Shown: positions 27,201 through 39,200 of the stretch, piece after piece | How the letters are laid out: the number at the start of each line of letters is the position of its first letter | Position numbering within the stretch: the first letter of the stretch is position 1 | Origin: Saccharum officinarum | Lineage: Eukaryota; Streptophyta; Magnoliopsida; Poales; Poaceae | Length of the DNA stretch: 64,000 nucleotides | Reading direction: 5' to 3' | NCBI GenBank assembly: GCA_020631735.1 | Contig: CM036170.1 | Span: forward strand, 65,487,737 to 65,551,736 | Program-made: the position numbers and the translations under genes | The notes under the pieces: generated by a model | Told to the model about the DNA's origin: nothing | The model's database searches: none | Seen by the model: only the letters and a program-made list of their open reading frames with translations

Positions 27201-30200
27201 TGTTGTTTTAGGCAAGTGCTGTACATCTTAATGCTTTTAATTAGTATATAAGTTATACAGTGCCCTTTAAATATGTTTAAACACAATCTTTACTTTGCAG
27301 AGCATACGTGTAATAATGAATGAAGGACTGGCAACAATCCCTGTACAATGCCTTCATGAGTAAGTCTTTCAAAAATCCACTGTTTTAGTATTGTCCACTC
27401 TTGCTATTCTTCTCATTTTGCTAATAATAGTAACAATGAATATACTGCCTATAAGAGTACCTTTTCCCTAGGTTTTTCCCTGGTTATTTCAAAGCAAAAC
27501 AGAACCATGGAAAAATAGGAAGAAAGCATTTACTAGTACCTCCTTGGATTATATGAACTGGAAGATTTAACATGGCTATCTGTGATTTTGTATGGTAGTA
27601 ACCAAATTCTAGAGTTACATGCTATTGCATAGGTAGTAACAATTTAATTTGGAATTTCTCTTAAACATTGTCTTCGGCAGAAGGACAATATCCATTGTAC
27701 TTGAAAGTTGATGTTAGAACTTGTGATTCACCTTACTTGGGCTAACCCTAGAGGGGTAGCAATATATGTCATATATGGGCCTAGCCACATGGGCCTAATA
27801 CTCATACTCCAACAGCCCCCTGCAGTCTGAACTACCCGTCGCAGCGGAGTTACAGACTGGACATGAATGAAAAGAAGCACACACACAGCCCCCCACAGAC
27901 TCAACTAGCCACTGGTGATGTTGAGGCTGGAGCGAAACTCGGTGAATGTCGAGGACGGGAGGCCCTTGGTGAAGATGTCGGCAAACTGGGAGGTGGTCAG
28001 GACGTGGAGGACCCGAACATCGCCGATGGCGACTCGATCACGGACGAAGTGTAGGTCAATCTCCACATGCTTGATCCGCTGGTGCTGAACAGGGTTGGTG
28101 GAGAGGTAGACCGCACTGACGTTGTCGCAGTAGACGAGTGTGCTCCGGGAGAGGGCTATGGAGCTCGGCGAGGAGCTGCCTGAGCTAGGAAGCCTCCGCC
28201 ACGCCGTTAGCGACAGCGCGGTACTCCGTCTCGGCACTGGAGCAGGAGACCACCGGCTGGCGCTTGGACGACCAGGACACTAGGTTGCGGCCCAGAAAGA
28301 CCGCGTAGCCGGAGGTAGAGCGCCGAGTGTCCGGACACCCGGCCCAGTCCGCGTCAGTGTAGACAACGAGCTCGGTGGAGGAGGACCGGTGAAGGAGCAA
28401 GTCGTAGTCGACAGTGCCGCGGAGGTAGCGGAGGAGGCGCTTGAGAGCGTTGAGGTGGGGCTCCCGGGGATCATGCATGTGAAGGCATATCTGCTGCACT
28501 GCATAGGTGATGTCAGGCCTGGTGAAAGTAAGGTACTGAAGCGCACCTGCAAGACTCCGGTAAGCCGTGGGGTCTGCCACTGGGTTGCCCTCGGCCTCTG
28601 ACAGCTTGCCCTGTGTGTCAACCGGAGTGGAGCAGGGCTTGCAGTCAGTCATCCCAGCTTGCTCCAGGATATCAAGAGTGTACTGCCGCTGGTGAAGAAG
28701 CCCGGTGGGTCGAGACTCAGCAGTGACCCCGAGGAAGTGGTAGAGTACCCTGAGATCCTTCACAGGAAACTCCTGCTGGAGAGAGCTGATGATCCGGCGG
28801 AGGAGTGACGGGCTGGAGGCTGTGAGGACAATGTCATCAACATAGAGCAGTAGGTAGGCAGTCTCAACTCCATGGTGATAGATAAACAGAGATGTATTTG
28901 ACTTGGCCTCCACAAACCCCCAGTGTCAACAGGAAAGTAGCAAGTCGAGAGTGCCACGCCCGAGGGGCCTGCTTGAGGCCGTAGAGACTTGTTGAGCCGG
29001 CAGACCATGTCAGGACGAGAAGAGTCAACAAACCCCGCCGGCTGGCTGCAGTAGACTGTCTCAGTAAGAGTCCCGTGCAGAAAGACATTCTTGACGTCCA
29101 GCTGATGCACGGGCCAGGAGCGAGCGAGAGCCATTGAGAGCACCGTGCGGACGGTGGCCGGCTTGACCACTAGCTGAAAGTCTCATCGTAGTCAACTCCA
29201 GGGCGCTGAGTGAAACCCCGGAGCACCCAGCGAGCCTTGTACCGCTCAAGGGTACCATCAGCCCGCCGCTTGTGTGTCCAGATCCACTTGCCGGTGACGA
29301 CGTTGGAGCCGGGCGGACGAGGCACCAGATCCCATGTTTGGTTGGCGAGGAGAGCCGTGTACTCCTCTTCCATCGCGCGGCGCCAGTGGGGGTCCGACAA
29401 GGCGTCGCGAACGGAAGAGGGTACGGGAGAGACCTGCGTGTCGCTGGGCATCACCGCGAGAGCCCGGGACCGCAGGGTACCAGCCGCGTGCCGCGTCACC
29501 ATAGGGTGAACATGCCGCGGGTGTCGGTGAAGGAGCGGAGGGTGGTCACCTGCGGCACGACGCGGCCGGTCGGTTGCCGCGGCGGTGGTGTAGGCGTCCT
29601 CGGCGGAGAAGAGGCCACCGGCGGTGTAGGCGGCGTCGGGGAAGAAGAGGCCACCTGTGGTGGCTGAGGCAGCGGAGTTGCCCGTGCACGGCGCTGGTAG
29701 ACGTGCACCGGCTGGGCGAAACGTCCGACCGCGCCGGGGCCGCCCGCGCCTGGGGCCGCACGGCGATGGTAGACGTGCACGGGCTGGGCGAAGCGCGCAG
29801 GAGGTGCAGAAGTCGATGACCCCGGACCCGTGTCATCGGAGGGCGACACCGCCGGACCCGGGCAGGGCACAGGGCCAGGGGCGGCACTAGTGGGCGGCGA
29901 GCTGGGGCACGGGCCCGGCGAAGGGCACGGTGGAGCAGTACCTGCAGGAGGAAACGGCAAGAGTGGCTGGACCACCGTGTCAGTGGGAAACAGAGAGGAT
30001 AGGTCAGGTTCAGGTGGTGGTGTGGTGGTGGTGGAGAAGGGGAATACAGACTCATCAAACACCACATGGCGAGAGATGAGGACCCGACGGGAGGTGAGGT
30101 CATAGCACCGGTAACCCTTGTGACCTGGGGAATACCCGAGAAAGACACACAGAGTCGAACGCGGAGCCAGCTTGTGGGGAGCGGTGGCGGTGGTGTTAGG

Positions 30201-33200
30201 GTAACACGCACACCCGAAGACACGAAGGTGGTCATACCGAGGAGGTGTACCGAAGAAAGCGGAAGGTAGGCGGTTAAGGAGGTAGGTGGAGGTGTGCAGG
30301 CTCTGTCCAGAAGTGAGCGGGAAGGGACGCCTGGAGCAGAAGAGTGCGCATGATGTCGTTTGTGGTGCGAATCATGCGCTTAGCCTTGCCGTTCTGGGAG
30401 GAGGTGTATGGGCAAGACATTCGCAACTGGACACCGTGAGAGAGGAAGAAAGCACGGGAGGTGGAGTTATCGAACTCACGACTATTGTCACACTGGACGG
30501 CCTTGATGGTAAGGCCGAACTGAGTAGACACCCAGACGAAAAAGTGGAGAAGAGTGGAAAAAGCATCAGACTTGGCACGCAAGGGAAAAGTCCACGAATA
30601 ATGAGAGAACTCATCGACCACCACAAGATAGTATTTGTAGCCAGAAACGCTGATGACAGGAGAAGTCCATAAGTCGCAGTGAACAAGATCAAACACACGA
30701 GTGGCATGTGAAGAAGAAGAATAAAAAGGAAGACGAACATGACGGCCCAGTTGGCACGCATGACACAAGTGCTCATCGTGAGCCCGAGGGCACCGAATGT
30801 CGGAACTCCGACTGAGCTGCATCAGAGCATCACGACCAGGATGGCCGAGACGGCGGTGCCAAGTGGTGGAGGAAGGTGTGGCGGCGAAAGCAGCGGACAA
30901 AATAGGAGGCGAGGAAGAGGAGGCAGAGGCCGAAAAACGAAGGGTGTAAAGGGACCCCGTGCTGTCGCAACGGAGAAGAGAACGCCAGGAAGCCAAATCC
31001 TTCACAGTAAGACCAGAAGAGTCAAACTCAACGGGACAAGAGTTGTCAGCGGTAAACCGACGAATAGAAAGGATGTTGTGAACCATAGAAGGTGCAACAA
31101 GAACGTCGGGAAGACGAAAGGAGCCATGAGCGCCGGCGGCACCCACGGACGTGACAGGAAGACAGGAGCCATTGGCGACCATGATGGATGAAGGATGAGA
31201 AGGAGGGTGAACGGAGGAGAGTATACCAGGGTTGGGAGTGGTGTGGTCCGTGGCTCCCGAGTCGGCGATCCAGTCTGGCCCGACAAGGTGTGTTGGTGCC
31301 ATGGTGCTGAAAGAGCTGGCCAAGGCCGCCGGGTCCCAACCGACAGACCCGGGCGAGGTGCCGGGAGGTGGAAACCCCGGAGGAGCACCTGGAAGGTGGT
31401 CATACCGAGGAGGCGCACCGCCGGGAGCCGGACTGTACCCGCGGCCACGGCCCCCCCAACCCCCGCTCGGCTCGGAGGGAGGACCAAGAGGAGACGACGG
31501 CGGCGGCGGAGTAGCAGTAAGGGCAGACGAGCAAGACGAGTACCCCTGCATGACGTCGAGTGAGGCAGGGAGGACGAGGAGCTGCTCCGCCTCGGCGAAC
31601 TGGAGAGCCAGTGTGTCAGCCGCATGGCGCGCACGCTCCCAAGCGAGGGCAGCCACACGAACACGGTCTTGGCCTGCCGCGGCAGCAGTCCGGGCGGTGG
31701 CGAGGGCTGCGGCGAGTGCGGAGTCAGGACCCGCACAAAACCGGCCCTGGCTGGCCGCGGCAGCAGTCCGGGCGGCGACGATGGCAGTGGCGAGGGCAGG
31801 GTCAGGACCCGCAGCGTGGAGGAGGGAAGGGTCCAACACAGGAAGCGGGACGGGGAGGATGGAAGGGGCCGGCAGCGCGCCACCTGGGGCGGCTGCGCCC
31901 GCGCCTGGGGGGGCTGCGCCAGCACCTGGGCCCGTGCCAGGGCCGGTCGCGCCGGGGGTGGCTGCGCCGAGAGCCGCGCCTGCGCCGGGGGCCGCGCCGG
32001 GGAGGGGAGGCGCGTCCGCGGCCTTGCCGGACAGGGGAGGGGCCCCGCGCCCGCCGCCATGGGTAGAGGAGCAGCGGCGGCGGCGGCGCTGAGGGAGCCC
32101 GCAGCGGCGGCTGGAGGAGGAGAACCGGCCACCGGTGCCCAGGAGGAGGTGGGGAGGGAGGTGAAGGGGGTGGGAGGAGGGGGAGGACGGCCTACCATGG
32201 CCTGCAGCGGCGGCGGCAGCTGGCCGGCCGGCGGCGGCGGCTGTGGCGGCTGGGAGGGAGGGAGGAAGGAACCTAGTCTGATACCATGTTAGAACTTGTG
32301 ATTCACCTTACTTGGGCTAACTCTAGAGGGGTAGCAATATATGTCATACATGGGTCTCATGGGCCTAGCCACATGGGCCTAATACTCATACTCCAACAGT
32401 TGAGACCGTTGAGTATGTTCCAGGAATCACTGTTGCTCTTGAGTTTTATGGTGATGTGCAGCTTCTCATCCTTGCCATGACAGATGTTGCTTCCATGTAA
32501 AAGCACTCAACGCTAGTAAATAACAATTTTTTTTTTGCTTATGTAGCTATGCTTTTGCTTTTATGGATGGCATGCATTTATGTAAGACTGGTTAATATGA
32601 ACATAAATTGCAATAAAAAAAGGAAAACTAAATCGAAGTACTTTTAAGTCTCGGCTTAGTTACAATCACATTGAAAGGCAGCCCATAAAGTATTGATCTT
32701 ATATAAACGAATGTCACCAACATAAATCCTGATGAATGATTATTCAGAAATTTTCACATGGTACACAGCTAGACCTTAGGACTTGTTTGTTTGGGCTGCA
32801 GCTTTTCATAAGCTGGCTTCTATAGCTACTTGTAAATGGCAGTTTTTGAGAAGCTGAAACAAAGAGGGCCTTGGAATAGTTTGCTTCTTTTACCTGAATG
32901 GCTGACTGGACACTACAAGTACTTAAGGTTATCGGATGTACTAACTACAGATACAATAACTCTCAACTGGTATGAATGGAATTTGATACACACAAAGTAG
33001 ATGATATCATGATGTTTAGTATTTGTAACTTGGTAAACTGCAAATAGACATCTTGTCCATACCATAGTGGTCTGTGCACAAGATTAGGGCCTGGCTCTCA
33101 AAAGTTATGGGAATTTGCATTAGGGTGTGTTTAGTTCCCCATTTCACCCAAAAAATTTTGGGTTTTGGTCCACCATTTTGCAGAATGGAACTAAATACCA

Positions 33201-36200
33201 TGCAAAATTTTTAGCAAAAAGGTATCCATTCTCCATTTTGGATTTTGGCCTCAAGAGGCCAAAAAAAAAGCCAAAAAGCTCTCACCCATCTCATGAAAAA
33301 TTTGGCATTTTGGATGGAACTAAACACACCCATGAAAATTTTGGCATTTTGCATTTCATCATTCCAAAGTAGTTGACATTTTGCATTCCATGGGGAAACA
33401 CAGCCTTAATATAAAGAAGGATCATTTGCCATTATTTTGGTGCAGCTATCTATAGACCTTTTGGCTAAGGCTGGACGAAAAACTCGAAGCTCGTTAGCTC
33501 GCTCGGCTCGTGGCTAGCTCGGCTCAGCTCGGCTCGGCTCGTTATGATAACGAGCTGAGCCGAGCCAGGACTTTAGCTCGTTAGCTATAACGAGCCAACT
33601 CGAGCTGGCTCGTGAGCCGCTCGCGAGCCAAACGAGCCGTAGTTTTAGGGAAAAAGTCATCATAACTTATATTAGTTTTGTATTACTTCATGTCTTGCAC
33701 TTCACAAATGGATGATATGTTAGCTCATATGAATAATTTATTTGATTTAAGGTTATTGAATATATTATTTTTATATTATTAATATTTTTAAGCTTTAGAT
33801 AAATACAAATATTATATTTTATGTATTTTTTATACCTGGCTCGCGAGCCTAACGAGCCAGCTCGAGCTCATAACGAGCCGAGCCGAGCTGGCTTTCTGGC
33901 TCGTTAAGATAACGAGCCGAGCCGAGCTGGCTCGTTATCCTAACGAGCCAGAACGAGCCGAGCCGAGCCGAGCCAGCTCGGCTCGTTATCCAGCCTTGCT
34001 TTTGGCTTTCTGTGTCACAAACTCTGTTTGGAATAGATGTTTATTAACAAAAACAACGGTATAAGAAGAGAATTCCAGCTTGGGAGTTTTATTAACAAAA
34101 ACAGCTTTGAAAGGAAAAGCTATGTTCAGTTCACAATAGTTTTATCCCCATCTTGGGAGTTGAATGTTTACTTGAGTTTACGATTTGTTGCAATTTCTGA
34201 AACTTTCATTTGTCAACAACTGCAGATGCATTTTGGTAACTGGAGCATATGGTACTCAGAAAACTGATATAAACATAAGTTTAACATCAGTTGGACTTTT
34301 GTGGACTGCTACTGATTTTATTGTGAAGGGATTAATCAGCAAGCCTATTGAGCAAGCTAGTCACATGAATGATGGTATGTGATCACCACATATAAATATA
34401 TTTCCTCCTCCCTGATTTTCTATATCACTAATACATAGCTCTCATTTTGCTTTGCAGATGTTCAGTCAGGTGGAACGATTAAAGAGGCAAACAGCAAGCA
34501 AGTTCCTCCAAAACAAATAGTTGACTATAGTATGCTTTTCTTTTCAGTTTTCTCTGTCCTCCAGAAATTGGGTTCAGATGATCGTCCTGAGGTGCATCTT
34601 CTCAACATACAATCTGTTCTCTGCATGAACACCCATGAATATTGTTGACGAGATTTTCGTTAGCCCATTGAATCATTAGTGATCTCTGTAGGGCACTGCT
34701 GTCGTGCTGTAATATTAGTAATTCGTGGCAACCTTGGCATCTTCCTTATAGATTTTTTTTTGGCATCCTCTGTATGCACATCACACATATAATGCACACC
34801 TTTTACTCTTACCATGAAAAGTTCTAATTTGACTTTTTCCTTGAAGAAAAAATCTCTGTGCTATTAAGCATGGTGTTTGATGTTGAATCTCCAAACCTAG
34901 CTACAGCTCTATAGCTCGCTAGTGAGGAGCTGCTTTTGGGGGGTTTGGCGGGGGCACGAGGTATCAATTACCTCCTTGCCCTGGGGCTGGATGTGAATGT
35001 TAGGGAAAGTGTTTTTATTGATTTGGGCTAACCCTAGAAGGGTAGCTATATAGGTAACCATACATGGGCCACATGGGCCTAGCCTCATGGGCCTAGTACA
35101 CACACATTCCAACACCCCCCGCAGTCTGAACTACCGGCGCAGCGGAGTTCCAGGCTGAACAAGAAAGAACACACAGCCCCCCACAGACGCAACTAGCCAC
35201 TGGTGATGTTGAGGCTGGAGCGAAACTCGGTGAAGGTCGAGGACGGGACGCCTTTGGTGAAGATGTCCGCGAACTGGGAGGTAGTCGGAACATGAAGGAC
35301 CCGCACCTCGCCCATGGCCACCCGATCACGGACAAAGTGTAGGTCGATCTCCACATGCTTCGTCCGCTGGTGTTGGATGGGGTTGGTGGAGAGGTAGACC
35401 GCACTGACATTGTCGCAGTAGATCAGTGTGCTCCGGGAGGACGGAGTGTGCAGCTCAGCGAGAAGCTGCTGGGCCAGGAGGCCTCAGCTACGCCGTTAGC
35501 GACAACACGGTACTCCGCCTCGGCACTGGACCGGGAGACCACAGGCTGGCGCTTAGACGACCAGGACACCAGGTTGCTGCCCAAGAAGACAGCGTAGCCG
35601 GAGGTGGAGCGCCGAGTGTCCGGACACCCCGCCTAGTCAGCGTCAGTGTAGACGACAAGGTCGGCGGAGGAGGACCAGTGGAGTAGGAGGCCGTAGTCGA
35701 GCGTGCCCCGGAGGTAGCGGAGGAGGCGCTTGAGAGCCGTGAGGTGAGGCTCCCGGGGATCATGCATGTGAAGGCAGACCTGTTGAACTGCATAGGTGAT
35801 GTCCGGCCAGGTGAAGGTGAGGTACTGAAGGGCACCAGCGAGACTCCTGTAGGCAGTGGGATCAGACACTGGGGGGCCCTCAGCCTCGGACAGCTTGCCC
35901 TGAGTATCAACCGGAGTGGAGCAGGGGTTGCAGTCAGTCATCCCAGCCCGCTCCAGGATATCCCGAGTATACTGTCGTTGGTGAAGAAGTAACCCGGTAG
36001 GACGAGGCTCAACAGTGACCCCGAGGAAATGGTGGAGCACACCCAGATCCTTCATAGCAAACTATTGTTGAAGAGCGGCAATGATCCGGCAGAGAAGGGG
36101 CTCACTGGAGGCTGTGAGGACAATGTCATCAACATAGTGCAGCAAGTACGCAGTGTTAGCTCCATGGTGGTAGATGAACAGTGATGTATCGGACTTGGCC

Positions 36201-39200
36201 TCCACGAACCCCAGTGTCAGCAAGAAAGCAGCAAACCGATGGTTCCACGCCCGGGGTGCCTGCTTGAGGCCGTAGAGAGATTTGTTGAGCCGCCAGACCA
36301 TGTCAGGACGGAAGGAATCAACGAACTCCGCCGGCTGACTGCAGTACACTGTCTCGGTGAGAAGGCCGTGCAGAAAAGCATTCTTGACGTCCAGCTAATG
36401 GACGGGCCATGACCGAGCAAGCGCCAATGAGAGCACGGTGCGGACGGTGACCGGCTTGACCACCGGGCTGAAGGTCTCATCATAGTCGACTCCAGGGCGC
36501 TGAGTGAAACCCCGGAGAACCCATCGGGCCTTGTAACGCTCGAGAGTGCCATCAGCCCGACGCTTGTGGGTCCAGATCCACTTGCCGGTGACGACGTTGG
36601 AGCCCGGTGGCCGGGGCACCAACTCCCACGTCTGGTTGGCAAGAAGCGTGGCGTACTCCTCTTCCATCGCACGGCGCCAGTGAGGATCCAACAGGGCGTC
36701 GCGGACGGAAGAGGGTACCGGGGAGACCAGCGCGTCGCCGGTCGACGCCTCAAGGGCCCGGGGTGGCAGTGTGCCAGCCGCGTGCCGTGTCACCATCGGG
36801 TGAACATGCCGCGGGTGTCGGTGAAGAAGCGGCGGGTGGTAGACCGGCGGTACGTCACGGGCCGGCGGGGACTGCGGCGGTGGTGTCGGTGTCCCCGGCG
36901 GAGAAGGGACCGCGAGTGGCGGCGGCCGCGGCCTGCGCTGGTACACCCGTACCGGCGCAGCGAACCGCGACGGAGGTGCCGGGGCAGGCCCAGGCGACGG
37001 CGACCGGCACGGCCCCCTCGGGGCAGTATTGGGGGACGAGGTCCCCGGGTCTGCGCCAAACGGAGAGGTCGGGGCCGCACCAGAGGACGACGGGCTCGGA
37101 CCCGCCGGGGAGCCGGGGCAGGTGCTTGGCAAGGAGCACGGCGAAGCAGTACCTGCAGGAGACCACGGAAAAGGTAGCTCGACCACCGTGTCAGCGGGAA
37201 AAAGGGAGGAGGGGTCAGGGACAGGAGTGGTGGTGGGTGTGCTGGAGAAGGGAAAGACGGACTCATCGATAACCACATGGCGAGAGATGAGGACCCGTCG
37301 GGAGGTAAGGTCAAAGCACCGGTACCCCTTGTAATCCGGGGAGTATCCGAGGAAGACAGAGAGTGGAGCGGGGGTCCAGCTTGTGGGAAGAAGTGGCAGT
37401 GGTGTTGGGGTAACAAGCACATCCAAAGACACGAAGGTGATCGTACCGAGGAGGGGTACCGAAGAGGGCGTGGTGTGGCGTAGGAGCGGGACAGACAGCG
37501 AATGGAAGACGGTTGAGGAGGTAGGTGGAGGTGTGCAAGCCCTCAGCCCAGAAGCGAGCAGGAAAAGAGGCCTGAAACAGAAGGGTGCGCACGGTGTCGT
37601 TGGTGGTGCGAATCATCCGTTCAGCCTTGCCATTCTGGGAAGAGGTATATGGGCAAGACATGCGCAACTAAACACCGTGAGAGAGAAAGAAGGCACGGGA
37701 GGTGGAGTTATCAAACTCACGACCATTGTCACACTGGACGGCCTTGATGGTGAGGCCGAACTGTGTGGACACCCAGGTGAAGAAGTGAAGGAGCGTGGGA
37801 AACGTGTCAGACTTCGCACGCAGGGGAAAAGTCCACGAATAGTGCGAAAAATCATCGACCACCACAAGATAGTACTTGTAACCAGAAATACTGATAACAA
37901 GAGATGTCCAAAGGTCGCTATGTACAACAACAACAACATAGCCTTTTGTCCCAAGCAAGTTGGGGTAGGCTAGAGATGAAACCCAAAAGAGACGAGAAAA
38001 TAGGGAGACACATAAAGGGACAAAAAGAGCACAAGATAAAAAGAGGTCACGGTTCAGGCACGTTGATTGCCAATCTTCAAGCGCTCCTATCCATAGCTAA
38101 ATCCTTGGGGATATTCCACTCCTTAAGATCTCTCTTAACGGACTCGTCCAAGTTAGTTTAGGTCGACCTCTACCGCTCTTTACATTATCGGCCCGCTTTA
38201 GAACTCCACTACGCACCGGCGCCTCAGGAGGCCAACATCGCCTTTTTGTAGGCCAACACTCAGCACCGTATAACATCGTCGGATGAATCGCCGTCCTATA
38301 GAACTTACCTTTTAGCTTCTGAGGTACTCTTTTGTCACAGAGGACGCCAGAAGCTTACGCCATTTCAACCAGCCGGCTGAAATTCTATGCCTAACATCTT
38401 CATCAATGTCTCCGTCCTTTTGTAGCATCGACCCTAAATACCGAAAAGTATCCTTGGCCACCACTTGCCTATTGAGGCTAACGTCTCCCTCCTCATGCCT
38501 AGTCGCGCTGAAATCGCACCTCATGTACTCGGTCTTAGTCCTACTAAGTCTGAACCCTTTCGACTCTAACGTTTGCCTTCATAGTTCTAACTTCCTATTA
38601 ACCCCTGCCCTACTGTCGTCAACTAGCACCACATCATCAGCAAAGAGCATACACCAAGGGATACCACCTTGTATGTCCCTTGTGACCTCATCCATCACCA
38701 AAGCAAATAAATAAGGACTCAAAACTGACCCCTGATGCAGTCCTATTTTAATTGGAAAGTCACTGGTGTCGCCATCACATGTTCGGACAAACGTCACCAC
38801 ATCCCTGTACATATCCTTGATTTGGGTAACGTACTTAGTTGGGACATTGTGCTTTTCCAAGGCCCACCACATGACATTTCTCGGTACTTTGTCATATGCC
38901 TTCTCGAGGTCAATAAAGACCATGTGCAAGTCCTTCTTCTGCTCCCTATATCTCTCCATCAATTGTCGTAATAAGAAAATCGCCTCCATGGTCGACCTAC
39001 CAGGCATGAACCCAAATTGATTTTGGGTCACATGTGTCACTCTCCTTAGGCGATGCTCGATAACCCTCTCCCAGAGCTTCATCGTATGGCTCATCAATTT
39101 AATCTCACGGTAGTTAGTACAACTTTGAACATGTCTCTTGTTCTTCAAGATAGGTACTAATATACTTCTCCTCCATTCTTCAGGCATCTTGTTAGACTGA

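Larger units (their letters stand above)
27712..32398 (-). mobile_element. Copia-3: Copia retrotransposon with capsid deletion
   Basis: 4687 bp, antisense in MON2 intron 28. TSD GTTGA at 27707-27711 and 32399-32403. Primer-binding site on the minus strand is TGGTATCAGA. Very short LTRs (103 and 112 bp) that differ by two substitutions and a 9-bp indel. Same lineage as Copia-4 (shared LTR segments TTGGGCTAACYCTAGA and CATGGGCCTAGCC and colinear gag-pol) but about 0.9 kb shorter, mainly from loss of the capsid part of gag. Confidence 0.93.
27681..32496 (+). pseudogene. Orphan coding-like segment interrupted by Copia-3
   Basis: Removing Copia-3 and one GTTGA copy joins 27681-27711 to 32404-32496, a 124-bp stretch preceded by TCTTCGGCAG and followed by GTAAAAGC. 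One frame is open: it reads [16 protein letters not shown], then [16 protein letters not shown], then [10 protein letters not shown] before TAA. It is not a standard MON2 exon: exon 28 joins exon 29 in phase without it, and including it gives a premature stop. Probably a gene fragment carried into the intron or a poison cassette exon; I do not recognise the source. Confidence 0.4.

Noticed and set aside
31232..32092. 286-codon open frame on the + strand
   Set aside because: Shadow of the Ala/Pro-rich Copia-3 gag on the opposite strand.
27681..32496. Treating the orphan segment as a regular MON2 exon
   Set aside because: Exon 28 (ends GA) and exon 29 (starts A-TGC) already join in phase to the conserved [15 protein letters not shown] block; inclusion introduces a stop.
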